Shown here: piece by piece, positions 36,828-45,502 of the stretch | Layout: each line of letters begins with the position of its first letter | Numbering within the stretch: the first letter of the stretch is position 1 | Source: Natrinema mahii | GTDB lineage: Archaea > Halobacteriota > Halobacteria > Halobacteriales > Natrialbaceae | Assembly (NCBI GenBank): GCA_000690595.2 | Contig: JHUT02000003.1 | Location: 248,001 to 312,000, forward strand | Length of the DNA: 64,000 nt | Direction of reading: 5' to 3' | Program-made: the position numbers and the translations under genes | The notes under the pieces: model-generated | What the model saw: the letters and a program-made list of their open reading frames with translations, nothing else | What the model was told of the DNA's origin: nothing | Databases searched by the model: none

Positions 36828-38264
36828 TCAGTCGCCGCCCTCGCCGGCGTCCGCTCGCGGGGTGTCCCCGCTCGCGTCACTCGAGGCGTGGTGTGTCTCG
36901 CTCTCCTCGACGCGCTCGTGGCGGTCGAGGGAGGTCATCGTCCGGTAGGTCTCGATTCGGTCGGTCTTCGCGAGCCGGTAGCGGTAGTAGCCGTAGGCGA
37001 CGACGAACCAGCCCACGAGGACGACGCCGACGATCGGTCGCTGGAGCAGCGTGACGATCCAGAACGCGCCGGTCGCGACGGCGCCGCCGAGGACCGCGAG
37101 GAGGAGTCCCCGGTAGCGCCGGAGTCGGAACGGGGCGTTGGCGTAGTGGGCGGGGAACTCACGGGGTAGGTTCCAGAGCCCGATCGCACAGAAGAAGTAC
37201 GCGGTGAGGCTGGCCAGGCCGATGAATACCGAGAGCCCCACGATCTCGTTCGCGATCGGGACGAGCGCGAACGGCGGGAGGCCAAGCAGCGCAACGGCGT
37301 AATGGGGCGTCTCGAACCGCGGGTGGATCCGCGCGAGCGACGCGGGGAGGATGCCGTCGCGGCTCGCGCGCATGAGCGTCCGGGAGAAGACCAAAAGCGT
37401 CGTGTTCACGGTCGTGACGACCGCGAAGACGGCACCGGCGGCGACGACGTACTCGACCCACCACGGGAGAAATCGCGAGGCGGCCATCGCGAGATCGGCC
37501 TCGGCCCCCAGTTCGGTGTAGGGAACGACGCCGACGAGGACGGCGATCAGCGCCACGTAAAACAGGGCGACGATTCCGATGCCCAGACCGAGCACGATCG
37601 GGATCGTCCGGCCGGGGTTTTCGATCTCCTCGCCCAGTTCGATCAGCAGTCCAAAGCCCAAGAACGGGTAGAACAGGGCGACGACCGCGAGCCCGAACGC
37701 GCCGTAGTCCGGGAAAAACGGCGCGTAGTTGGCGGCGTCGACCGCGGTCGCGCCGGGGACGATGAAAGTCAGAAGCGCGATCACGAGCCCGGCAAAGAAG
37801 ACGAGTTGGACCTGCGCGACGACCCTGAGCCCGATCAGGTTGACGAGCAGGACGAACGCCAACAGGACGTAGATCAGCGGCGTCGACGGCACGTCGACGA
37901 AGATCCGGGTGTACTCCGCGAAGCCGGTCGCCGTGATGAGCAGTGACGCCCACGCGACCAGCGGGATGGTAAACGGCACCAGAAAGCCCCAGTACGGCGC
38001 GGTGAGCCGGGAGATATAGACGTACAACCCACCGGCGACGGGCATCGCCGACCCGAGCAGGGCGTTGTAGAGGACGACGAACGACGCCGGGATCGCCGCG
38101 AGGAGGATCGCTACCACGAGCGACGGGCCCGCGGTCCCCGCTAGCGGCCCCGGCAGGACGAATATCGGGACCGAGATCGCGTTCCCGACCAACAGCGCGA
38201 GGACGCCGACGATCCCGATGCTCGAGGACAGCGTCGCCGCGTCGGCGTCGCCGGACTCGCTCAT
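36828..38264 (-). CDS. APC-superfamily amino acid/organic cation permease
   Basis: A 478-residue membrane protein with about 12 hydrophobic helices. The first helix carries the unwound-segment pattern (VGNAISVPIFVLPG) of APC transporters, and helix 6 the GFGLLIELGEEIENPGRTIP sequence that is highly characteristic of the family. It should be a proton- or sodium-coupled importer or an exchanger of amino acids or related compounds. The C-terminal 50 residues are a polar cytosolic tail. The ATG at 38264 overlaps the stop of the preceding small gene in an ATGA and is the correct start; the longer upstream frame is shadow sequence. Confidence 0.88.
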   Translation of the reverse strand: MSESGDADAATLSSSIGIVGVLALLVGNAISVPIFVLPGPLAGTAGPSLVVAILLAAIPASFVVLYNALLGSAMPVAGGLYVYISRLTAPYWGFLVPFTIPLVAWASLLITATGFAEYTRIFVDVPSTPLIYVLLAFVLLVNLIGLRVVAQVQLVFFAGLVIALLTFIVPGATAVDAANYAPFFPDYGAFGLAVVALFYPFLGFGLLIELGEEIENPGRTIPIVLGLGIGIVALFYVALIAVLVGVVPYTELGAEADLAMAASRFLPWWVEYVVAAGAVFAVVTTVNTTLLVFSRTLMRASRDGILPASLARIHPRFETPHYAVALLGLPPFALVPIANEIVGLSVFIGLASLTAYFFCAIGLWNLPREFPAHYANAPFRLRRYRGLLLAVLGGAVATGAFWIVTLLQRPIVGVVLVGWFVVAYGYYRYRLAKTDRIETYRTMTSLDRHERVEESETHHASSDASGDTPRADAGEGGD

Positions 38265-38512
38265 TCCGCCGTCGATCGATCGGCCCGCCGGCGTCGGACG
38301 GCGGCGTCGCGGACCCGCCGACCGAGGGCGAACCCGACGACGGCGCCCAGCACGGGCGCGACGGCGAGCAGCCCCGGGACCGTAACCAGTGGCAGGACGA
38401 TGCCGAGCCCGAGGCCGACCACCAGCCCGCCCTCGGGGTACTGCGCCGCGGCGACCGCGCGCTCGACGTCGTCCATCTTCGCCGGCTCGTCGCGGTACTC
38501 TCCGATTGCCAT
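38261..38512 (-). CDS. Small membrane protein coupled to the APC permease
   Basis: An 83-residue protein. A polar N-terminus (MAIGEYRDEPAKMDDVERAV) precedes two closely spaced hydrophobic segments (about 29-46 and 48-63). The C-terminus is strongly basic (GRRVRDAAVRRRRADRS). The start at 38512 lies 27 bases after TATTTTACC on the minus strand, which indicates a leaderless mRNA. Its stop overlaps the start of the permease. The coupling suggests an accessory or regulatory subunit of that transporter. I do not recognise a named family. Confidence 0.6.
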   Translation of the reverse strand: MAIGEYRDEPAKMDDVERAVAAAQYPEGGLVVGLGLGIVLPLVTVPGLLAVAPVLGAVVGFALGRRVRDAAVRRRRADRSTAE

Positions 38513-38533
38513 GTAACGTCTCACCATACCATG

Positions 38534-38543
38534 GGTAAAATAG
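38534..38543 (-). promoter_or_regulatory. TATA box of the small protein/APC permease operon
   Basis: The minus strand reads TATTTTACCC, centred about 27 bases before ATG 38512, so the transcript probably starts at that codon. Confidence 0.45.
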
Positions 38544-38703
38544 CTTCTGGACGTTGACACGGTCTGCAGCGGCGTCGCCGACGTCGTCGGCCGCCATCGA
38601 CCGCGACCGAGAGCGGCTGGCGGCTCGACCGGATCGCGGTCGCTTCACTGCCGATGGTTCCGGGTTGACAAGAACTAAGTCGATTCTCGTGAAGGTTGGT
38701 GAC

Positions 38704-39441
38704 ATGGCACAAAAGAGCGCCGCCGTCGTCGGCGGCGGCATTATGGGCGCCGGTATCGCACAGGTACTCGCGCGGAACGGCTACGACGTGGCCGTCCGCG
38801 AGATCAACGAGGAACTGGCCGAGGAGGCCCGCGAGCGCGTTATCTCGGGCAACTACGGGCTCGAGGACGCCGTCGAGGGCGGCTATCTCTCCGAAGACGA
38901 GAAAGACGCGGTCCTCGAGCGGATGACGTTCACCACGGACCTCGATGCGGCGACCGATGGGACCGACTTCACGATCGAGGCGGTCACCGAGGATCTGGCC
39001 ATCAAGGGGCAGGTCTTCCGCGACTTGGACGAGGTGACCGACGATCAGCCGCTGTACTCGAACACGAGCGGCTTTGCGGTCACGTCGATCGCCAACGCCG
39101 TCGACGATCCCTCGCGGGTCGCGGTGACGCACTTTTTCAATCCGGTCGCGGTCATGGACATGGTCGAGATCGTCCAGGCGCCGGAGACCGACGCGGCCGT
39201 CGTCGAGCGCGCCGAGGAACTGGTCGACGAACTCGGGAAGACGCGGGTCACCATCGACGACGATCCCGGCTCCTACGGCTTCCTCGCCAACCGGTGTCAC
39301 GCCGCGATGCGCGAGGAGGCCCAGAAGATCGTCGACGAGGGGATCGCCACGAAAGAACAGGTCGACAAGGCGCTCGAGGACGGGTACAACCTCCCGGTCG
39401 GCCCGTTCTCGCTGGCCGGCATCGGCGAGGAGTGGGACTGA
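38704..39441 (+). CDS. 3-hydroxyacyl-CoA dehydrogenase, short form
   Basis: A 245-residue NAD-dependent L-3-hydroxyacyl-CoA dehydrogenase. The nucleotide motif GGGIMG is at residues 10-15. The catalytic His is in VTHFFNP and the paired Glu in MVEIV. The C-terminal substrate domain starts at ANRCHAAMREEAQKIV and reaches LPVGPFSLAGIGEEWD, then stops. Ordinary family members continue for about 40 residues with the helices that complete dimer contacts. The gene ends about 45 bases before a large inverted-repeat element. Either this is a naturally short haloarchaeal form, or the end was lost when the element arrived. The core active site is complete. Confidence 0.85.
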   Translation: MAQKSAAVVGGGIMGAGIAQVLARNGYDVAVREINEELAEEARERVISGNYGLEDAVEGGYLSEDEKDAVLERMTFTTDLDAATDGTDFTIEAVTEDLAIKGQVFRDLDEVTDDQPLYSNTSGFAVTSIANAVDDPSRVAVTHFFNPVAVMDMVEIVQAPETDAAVVERAEELVDELGKTRVTIDDDPGSYGFLANRCHAAMREEAQKIVDEGIATKEQVDKALEDGYNLPVGPFSLAGIGEEWD

Positions 39442-39486
39442 GGTCGGTTTCGCAAACTGGTGCAGATTCGCTTCAGTTTTTGACTG

Positions 39487-39830
39487 CTGAATCGGTATGC
39501 GGTGGCGTGCGCTGAACCGCAGTGAGCGATAAGCGAACTGCGGTTCGATACTGCGCGAGGGATGAGCGAGCATAGCGAGCGAATCGGCTGGGGAGGGTGT
39601 GGTCCCTCCGTGTTGCCACGATAGCAGGAGCGCTCACCCTGTGGTTCTAAACACCACACGACGAGTGTCATCGACCAAGATAGAGCATTCTGCTATCGTG
39701 GCAACTAGGGATTCCACGTCCTCCCCAACCGATTCGCTCAGTCACTCCGTTCCTTCGCTCATCCCTCGCACAGCGTTGCGTCGCGGTTCGTTCGTCACTC
39801 ACCGCGACACAGCGCGCGCCACCGCAGGCC
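39487..39830. repeat. Large imperfect inverted-repeat element
   Basis: Two arms of about 130-140 bases (about 39487-39627 and 39690-39830) are inverted copies with roughly 80 percent identity by eye. They surround about 60 unique bases. Landmarks are TGCGGTGGCG(T/C)GCGCTG near the outer ends, GCGAGGGATGAGCGA in the middle and TTGCCACGATAGCAG at the inner ends. The RNA of either strand would fold into a very long hairpin. No coding frame with haloarchaeal bias is present. A diverged single arm occurs at 14925-15045. It looks like a non-autonomous mobile (MITE-like) or REP-like element. Confidence 0.7.
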
Positions 39831-39874
39831 GGTTCGTCGGGTGGCGTAAAACCAAAGATACCGGTGCGAAGGCG

Positions 39875-40672
39875 TTACTTCCCGTCGAACTCGGGTTCGC
39901 GGTCCTCGGCGAACGCCGACGCGCCCTCCGCGTGGTCTTCGGTCTTGAGCAGTTCCTGGAAGAGCGAGCGGTCGTAGGCCAGTCCTTCCTCGAGCCCGCT
40001 GTGGACGGCCATGTCGGCGGATTTCTTGATCCCCTGGATCGCCAGCGGTGCCTGGCCGGCCAGATCGGTGACGAAGTCGTCGACCTCCGCGTCGAACTCG
40101 TCGGCGTCGTAGACGTGGTTGACGATGCCTTCCTCGCCCGCGCGTGTCGCGGAGATGTGGTCGCCGGTCATCGCGAGTTCCTTCGCGACCGCGGGGCCGG
40201 CGATCTTCGTCACGTACTGGATGCCGCCGGCACCGGGCAGGATGCCGAGGTTGACTTCGGGGAAGCCGAACGTCGACCCCTCGCTGGCCAGCCGGACGTC
40301 ACAGGCCAGCGCGGTCTCTAACCCGCCGCCCAGACAGTAGCCGTCGATCTTCGCGATGACCGGTGCGGGGAAGTCCCGGATGACGTCGTAGTGGCTCCGA
40401 GCCGAGGTGTCGCCGGCCGACTCGTCGGAGAAGCCGCCGATGTCCGCCCCGGCACAGAAGGCCTTCTCGCCGGCCCCCTCGAGGACGACGGCGCGCAGAG
40501 CGACGCCGTCCGCGCCCTCGTTTTCCGCCTCGAGCAACTCGAGGCCCGCGACGATATCGTCTCTGAGTTGGGCGCTCAGCGCGTTCAATGCGTCCGGCCG
40601 ATTCATCGTCAGCGTCCCGACACCGCTGTCTTCGTCGAACTCCACTAGGACTGTCTCGAGTGATTCGTCCAT
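39875..40672 (-). CDS. Enoyl-CoA hydratase/isomerase family protein
   Basis: A 265-residue crotonase-fold enzyme. Both catalytic glutamates are present: Glu119 in GGGLETALACD and Glu139 in FPEVNLGILPGAGG. The oxyanion-hole segment AFCAGADI is near residue 72-79. This combination predicts hydration of 2-trans-enoyl-CoA to L-3-hydroxyacyl-CoA, the second step of beta-oxidation. It is the only crotonase-type hydratase in the window. It partners naturally with the 3-hydroxyacyl-CoA dehydrogenase at 38704, from which it is separated by the inverted-repeat element and with which it converges. The start at 40672 fits the first strand of the fold. Confidence 0.92.
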   Translation of the reverse strand: MDESLETVLVEFDEDSGVGTLTMNRPDALNALSAQLRDDIVAGLELLEAENEGADGVALRAVVLEGAGEKAFCAGADIGGFSDESAGDTSARSHYDVIRDFPAPVIAKIDGYCLGGGLETALACDVRLASEGSTFGFPEVNLGILPGAGGIQYVTKIAGPAVAKELAMTGDHISATRAGEEGIVNHVYDADEFDAEVDDFVTDLAGQAPLAIQGIKKSADMAVHSGLEEGLAYDRSLFQELLKTEDHAEGASAFAEDREPEFDGK

Positions 40673-41227
40673 GGGTGATGGTCACGGTCACCGATGAAAA
40701 AGCTGTCCTGTCCACACCGCGGCCGACGGCCGAACGGGCCGCAAGCGCCGCCCGGCGAGCCCCGCCCCGCCCCGCCGTCGGAGTCGCCGGCTCACGACTC
40801 GAGCCCGCGCCGGTAGGCGCCGCCTCGAGCGACGACGGTCCGGTCCCTGAACCAACGCGACAACTGTCAGGTTGGCGTATTAGTAATAGACCCCACATCA
40901 CTCCCGTTCTCGGGACGAAAGCCGAGAGTCGCTCTGTTACCCTCCCACAATGGCTATTTTGGCTGCCCCGTTATTTTACCGCTCTCGGAGGACGAACGAC
41001 GGAGAAACCAATAAAACCGTCTGAAACCCCATCTGGGGGCGTGTATCCGACTCCCTTGCCGTCCGACGGCAGCACAGGTGTGTATGAACAACTAGTTACT
41101 AGGGAATCTGATGGCTACTGCGAATCGTGATCGTTTCTGAGCTGTGAGTGGGGTCGAACGCGATCGATAGTTCGGCCCGGCAACCCGTTCCGTCGGCTCG
41201 AATCGATCGGCGGGCGGTCGGGCGCGA
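40673..41227. other. 555-base gene-free region
   Basis: This lies between the 5' end of the enoyl-CoA hydratase and the 3' end of the TrpD-like gene. No frame has coding character. It holds a GC-rich part (40700-40830), AT-rich patches near 40955-41010, the dyad TGCCGTCCGACGGCA at about 41056-41070, and a CACAGGTGTGTA/AACTAGTT string at about 41073-41097 that resembles one near 45931. Part of it must contain the hydratase promoter. No RNA gene is recognised. Confidence 0.45.
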
Positions 41228-42295
41228 TCAGAACGCCTGCAGGTCCTCGAGGACGGCCCCTGCGCTGCCGTCGGCGATGACCTCGCGGGCCCGCTCGAGG
41301 CCCGCATCCAGGCTCTCGACGTCCTGACGGGCGTACATCCGGAACGCGCCGTTGAGCGCGATCGCGTCGGCGAAGTGGTCCTCGCGGTCGCCGGAAAGCA
41401 CCTCGGCGGTGATCGACGCGGAGTCGGCCGCCACGTCGTCGACGGCGAGGTCCTCGCGCTCCATCCCCATGCCGTACTCGGCGGTCTCGATCTCGTAGTC
41501 CTCGAGGTCCTCGCCCGCGCTCCACTCGGCGACTTTCGTGTAGCCGGGTCGGATGTCGTCGTAGCCCTCCATGCCCTGGAAGAAGATCGCACGGGAGTAA
41601 TCGAGTCGCTCGCTCTCCCGAATGAGATCGATCATCTTCCGTGCGAACGCGAGGTGGTAGAACGAGCCCAGGTGGACGTCCGCGTTCGCCGGGTTCGCGA
41701 CGGTCTCGATCGTGTTGATGAACGTCCGGACGCCCATCTCGTCGCGGCGGTCGAAGAGGTCGTCGATGCCGGGGTTGAACGCGGGCTGGTAGTAGAAGCC
41801 GAAGCCGGTCTCGTCGACCATGTCGGCGCTTTCGCCCGGCTCGAGGTCCGTCCGGACGCCGAGTTCCTCGAGGACGTGTTTGTAGGACGTCGCCTTCTGG
41901 GAGGGGACGCGGTCCCCGGAGTGGACGACGACCGGCGTCCCGGCCGCGGCGGCGACGACGCCGGCACCGACGCCGAGGATGGCGGAGGTGTCCTTGCCGT
42001 CGTAGTTCGCGCCGCAGTCGACCGGGTCGGCCTCGGGTTCGGCGGTCACGACCGACGCCTCGCGCATGACGTCGGTGTAGGCCGCCAGCTCCTCGGGGTT
42101 GTTGCGCTTCCAGCGGTTCGCCAGCAAGAACGCGCCGAGGGTGGTCTCGTCGGGCTCGCTGGCCAGGATCCGCTGGATGGCCTCGCGGGCCTGCTCGCGG
42201 TCCATGTCGCCGGCCGATTTGGGGCCGGAACCGACTACCTCCGTCATCAGGCGTTTCAACGGCCAGTCGCCGAACTCTTGGGATGCCTGCGCCAT
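41228..42295 (-). CDS. TrpD-family phosphoribosyltransferase-like protein
   Basis: A 355-residue protein of the glycosyltransferase family 3 (anthranilate phosphoribosyltransferase, YbiB-like). The N-terminal helical domain covers about 1-80. The phosphoribosyl diphosphate-binding part includes CGANYDGKDTSAILGVGAG, where TrpD has its GTGG motif, and VVVHSGDRVPSQKATSYKHVL, where TrpD has HGNRxxSSxSGSAD. Both motifs are altered, so tryptophan synthesis is doubtful. YbiB-like homologues bind nucleic acid and lack TrpD activity. No other trp genes lie nearby. The ATG at 42295 is favoured; the frame continues upstream but overlaps the region before the divergent gene at 42469. Confidence 0.8.
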   Translation of the reverse strand: MAQASQEFGDWPLKRLMTEVVGSGPKSAGDMDREQAREAIQRILASEPDETTLGAFLLANRWKRNNPEELAAYTDVMREASVVTAEPEADPVDCGANYDGKDTSAILGVGAGVVAAAAGTPVVVHSGDRVPSQKATSYKHVLEELGVRTDLEPGESADMVDETGFGFYYQPAFNPGIDDLFDRRDEMGVRTFINTIETVANPANADVHLGSFYHLAFARKMIDLIRESERLDYSRAIFFQGMEGYDDIRPGYTKVAEWSAGEDLEDYEIETAEYGMGMEREDLAVDDVAADSASITAEVLSGDREDHFADAIALNGAFRMYARQDVESLDAGLERAREVIADGSAGAVLEDLQAF

Positions 42296-42468
42296 AGCTG
42301 GGGCTTCGGACGGACACCGCAAAAATCCCGCGTTTCCGGTCTTCCCGTGGCCGTCAAACGACGGGTCGCCGTCGCTCGAGCGCTGTGACTCCGCGGGCGC
42401 TCGTTCGTCGCTTCCGGCCGCCGAGACGACCCGAAAACGATACGGTCCCCGTCTCCCTAGAACGACCA

Positions 42469-43509
42469 ATGAGTGCCCTGTCGGGGAACTGGCGCGACGC
42501 CATCGACGACGTGGACGCGGCGCTGATCGACGGCTATCAGAGCGGGTTCCCGATCGAGGAGCACCCGTTCGACCGCGTCGCTTCCGACCTCGGGATCGAC
42601 GAGTCCGCCGCGGTCGACCGCGTTCGAGCCCTCCGAGAGGCGGGGATCGCCCGCCGGTTCGGGGCCGTCCTCAACCCGCCCGTGATCGGCTCCTCGACGC
42701 TCGCCGCGATCCAGGCCCCCGCGGACCGCTTCGACGAAATCGCGGCGATCGTCAACGAGTACCGGCAGGTCAACCACAACTACGCCCGCGACCACGAGTG
42801 GAACATGTGGTTCGTCGTCACCGCCGGCTCCCGCGAGGCCCGCGACGAGATCCTCGCCGAAATCGAGGCCCGCACCGGCTGTGCGGTGTTGAACCTGCCG
42901 ATGCTGACCGATTACTACATCGACCTCGAGTTCCCCGTCGTCAACGCGGATCGCTTTGCACGGGAATCCCTCGAGGAGCAAACCGACTCCTCGGCGACCC
43001 GGATCAGCGAGGCGGCGACGGGCGATCTCTCCGCGCTCGAGGCCGACCTCCTGCTCGAGATTCAGGACGGCTTTCCCCTCTCGGCGACGCCGTATCGGGA
43101 CATCGCCGCGGCACTCGACGCACCCGTCGAGGACGTCCTCGCGGCCGTCGACCGCCTGCTCGCGACCGGCTGTATCAAGCGGATCGGCTGCGTGATCAAC
43201 CACGTCGCCACTGGTTTCGATGCCAACTGCATGGTCGTCTGGGACGTTCCCGACGACGACCTCGACGCGTGGGGCGAGCGGGCGGGCGGGCTCCCCTACG
43301 TCACCCTCTGCTATCACCGGCCCCGCCGGCCCGAGCAAGACTGGCCGTACAACCTGTTCACGATGATCCACGGCCGCGACCCCGAGGCCGTCGACGAGAA
43401 GATCGACGAACTCGCCGCCGACTATCTCCCCGTCGACCACGAGCGACTCTACTCCACCGAGACGCTCAAACAGACCGGCGCGCGCTACGACGACCTGCTC
43501 GGCACGTAG
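42469..43509 (+). CDS. Fused AhbA-AhbB sirohaem decarboxylase
   Basis: A 346-residue tandem of two Lrp/AsnC-like units. Each has a helix-turn-helix-like part and a ferredoxin-like domain: about 1-165 and 185-346. The first half carries HNYARDHEWNMWFVV and the second LCYHRPRRPEQDWPYNLF. These are the hallmark active-site segments of AhbA and AhbB, which together decarboxylate sirohaem to 12,18-didecarboxysirohaem in the alternative haem pathway of archaea and sulfate reducers. In most organisms these are separate subunits; here they are one polypeptide. AhbC and AhbD must be elsewhere. The start at 42469 begins with a short polar segment before the first helix. Confidence 0.9.
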   Translation: MSALSGNWRDAIDDVDAALIDGYQSGFPIEEHPFDRVASDLGIDESAAVDRVRALREAGIARRFGAVLNPPVIGSSTLAAIQAPADRFDEIAAIVNEYRQVNHNYARDHEWNMWFVVTAGSREARDEILAEIEARTGCAVLNLPMLTDYYIDLEFPVVNADRFARESLEEQTDSSATRISEAATGDLSALEADLLLEIQDGFPLSATPYRDIAAALDAPVEDVLAAVDRLLATGCIKRIGCVINHVATGFDANCMVVWDVPDDDLDAWGERAGGLPYVTLCYHRPRRPEQDWPYNLFTMIHGRDPEAVDEKIDELAADYLPVDHERLYSTETLKQTGARYDDLLGT

Positions 43510-43609
43510 CCGGAGCGAATCGACCGCTCCCGTCGCCGACACCGTCGCTCGAGGGCGTATCGGGGGCTGGGAAACGTATTTCCCTTTGCGTCGCTTACGA
43601 GGGGACACG

Positions 43610-44209
43610 ATGATGGCGACGACCCACGCGCTGTTGGGACTGGCACTGGCGCTGCCTCTGGTGGCGGTCGCTCCGGACCTCGCCCCGGCCGCGTTCCTCG
43701 CGGGACTGGTCGGCGGGGTGGCTCCCGACCTCGACCTCTACACCGGCCACCGGAAGACGCTTCACTACCCCGTGTACGGCTCCGTCGCGACGGTGCCGGC
43801 GGTCGTCCTCGCGGCGCTCGTTCCCACGCCCGTGACGGTCGCGATCGCCGTCGGTCTCGCGGCCGCGGCGCTTCACGCCGTCGCCGACGCGGCCGGGAGC
43901 GGCCTCGAGTTACGGCCTTGGCAGGGGACCTCCGAGCGGGCGGTCTACAGCCACTATCACGGTCGCTGGGTTCGCCCGCGGCGGTGGGTCCGGTACGACG
44001 GCGCGCCCGAGGACCTCGGCGTGGCCGGGGTCGTGGCCGTGCCGCTCGTCGCGCTCGGCGACGGTCCCGTGACTGCCCTCGCGGTCGGCCTCGTGGCAGT
44101 GTCGGCCGTCTACGTCCTGTTGCGGAAGCCGCTCGCGACCGTCGCCGAGCGGCTCGTCTCGTACCTCCCGGCGTCGGCTCGACCCTACGTCCCCGCGCGG
44201 TATCTGTGA
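43610..44209 (+). CDS. YdjM/DUF457-type membrane-bound metal-dependent hydrolase
   Basis: A 199-residue membrane protein with about four or five hydrophobic helices. The N-terminal MATTHALLGLAL, GGVAPDLDLY and HRKTLHYPVYG motifs hold the conserved His and Asp residues of the DUF457/YdjM family. These are predicted to bind metal and hydrolyse phosphoester-type substrates at the membrane. A further His lies in ALHAVADAAG. ATG codons at 43610 and 43613 are both possible; a GTATTTCCC element lies about 35 bases upstream. The adjacent gene on the same strand also encodes a small His-rich membrane protein. Confidence 0.82.
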   Translation: MMATTHALLGLALALPLVAVAPDLAPAAFLAGLVGGVAPDLDLYTGHRKTLHYPVYGSVATVPAVVLAALVPTPVTVAIAVGLAAAALHAVADAAGSGLELRPWQGTSERAVYSHYHGRWVRPRRWVRYDGAPEDLGVAGVVAVPLVALGDGPVTALAVGLVAVSAVYVLLRKPLATVAERLVSYLPASARPYVPARYL

Positions 44210-44266
44210 CGAGGGCGCCGCGACTGAACGGTATTTTTATCAGTCAGCGCTTCGACCAATCCCGCA

Positions 44267-44830
44267 ATGAACGGAGAGCGGGCGGCCGAACGCGGCGTCC
44301 GAGCGGGACTCGTCGCCGTCCTCGTCGCGGGCGTGCGCCGACGCGACCCGGGCGCGGTCGTCAACGCCGTCGTCGCGTTCGCGGCGACGTACGCCCCCGA
44401 CGTCGCCGAGCGCGTCTTCGACCTCGAGTTCCGACCGTGGCAACGCGCGTACGTCGACGGCGCGATGCTTACCCACGCCGTCGGCATGCTCGGCCCCTAC
44501 GACGACGTCTGGTGGTGGGATCACCTGACCCACGCCCACTCGTCGACGCTCGTGGGCAGCGCGGCCTTCGCCGCCGCCCGTCGCCGCGGTGACGACCCCC
44601 GTCCGCGCGTCGTCGCCGCCGTCGCCGTCGCCGGGCTCTGTTGGGAACTCCTCGAGTACGTCATCCACGCGACGGCGAACCGGCTCGGTCTCGAACCGGT
44701 ACTGGTCACCTACGGCAAGCGCGACACCGCGCTGGATCTCGTCTTCAACTTCGTCGGGGCCGCCGTCGTCCTCCTGCTTGGCGATCGCGCACTCGAGAAC
44801 GTCGCTCGGACGCCCGAGACCGACGACTGA
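44267..44830 (+). CDS. Membrane protein, DUF2238/YjdF-like
   Basis: A 187-residue membrane protein with about four hydrophobic segments. Conserved-looking histidines and tryptophans occur in WWWDHLTHAHSSTLVG and LCWELLEYVIHAT. This recalls DUF2238/YjdF proteins, where WDxxxHxxxG and WExxE motifs sit in membrane helices. The function of that family is unknown. TATTTTTATCAG about 30 bases upstream gives a good promoter for a near-leaderless mRNA. The C-terminus is acidic. It lies 57 bases after the DUF457 gene. Confidence 0.7.
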   Translation: MNGERAAERGVRAGLVAVLVAGVRRRDPGAVVNAVVAFAATYAPDVAERVFDLEFRPWQRAYVDGAMLTHAVGMLGPYDDVWWWDHLTHAHSSTLVGSAAFAAARRRGDDPRPRVVAAVAVAGLCWELLEYVIHATANRLGLEPVLVTYGKRDTALDLVFNFVGAAVVLLLGDRALENVARTPETDD

Positions 44831-45502
44831 CCGGGGCAGTTCCGAACGCGGGCTCCCGGAACTCGTTTCCGGCGCGGTCGTCCCGTCCGACGGTTGCACC
44901 GGAACCCCGTTCCAGCGGCCGACTCACTCGAGCGCGTCGGCGACGGCCTCGACCGAGGTCCTCGCTCCGGTAGTCGTCGTTCGCCCGCCGGGCGGCCGCC
45001 GGGTCAGCGCTCGGCTCGAGGGACATGCGCTAGCCTTGCACACTCGCGGCTAAAAGCGCCCGCCTTGGCGATGTTGCTGCAGTTCGTACTGTCGGCCGGT
45101 CACGCGTCGACGGGAAGCGGTCGGACGGCGGTTCTCGAACCGTCCGACCCGTACGCAGGCGGGGTGCTGGGAGTGGTGACCGAGTGGAAAAGTGGCCCCG
45201 TCGTTTTCCCACGTGCGCCCCCGGGGCCGCCGTCCGATCTCACGGACGGTAAGTGAACGTTGTGGAGCTACTAATACAAATGGCACCCCTATCTGGTTAG
45301 GGAAATCACTGCTGTTGTGGACGCCCTGAAGCGTAACGTGGCCTCTGAGGGGTCCGGAATACGCTCCCAAGAGTATTACTGTTGTTTCAGTGACGAGGCA
45401 CTACGCATCTTGAACTCACATGAAAATACGGTCATCTCTTGATGAGTGAAGCGTGTCTCAGTAGTTTCGGTTGTCGTGCGATCAGATGGCGCATACAACG
45501 GT
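44831..45502. other. Gene-free region leading into the IS remnant
   Basis: No frame has coding character. GC content falls sharply after about 45255. The string TTACTGTTGTTTCAGTGAC at 45376-45394 lies about 110 bases beyond the end of the transposase remnant and may be its old terminal repeat, but I cannot find the matching end on the other side. Confidence 0.4.

Noticed and set aside
41228-42295. Assignment as a true anthranilate phosphoribosyltransferase
   Set aside because: The glycine-rich and HGNRxxSS motifs are altered and no other trp genes are nearby, so only a family-level call is supported.
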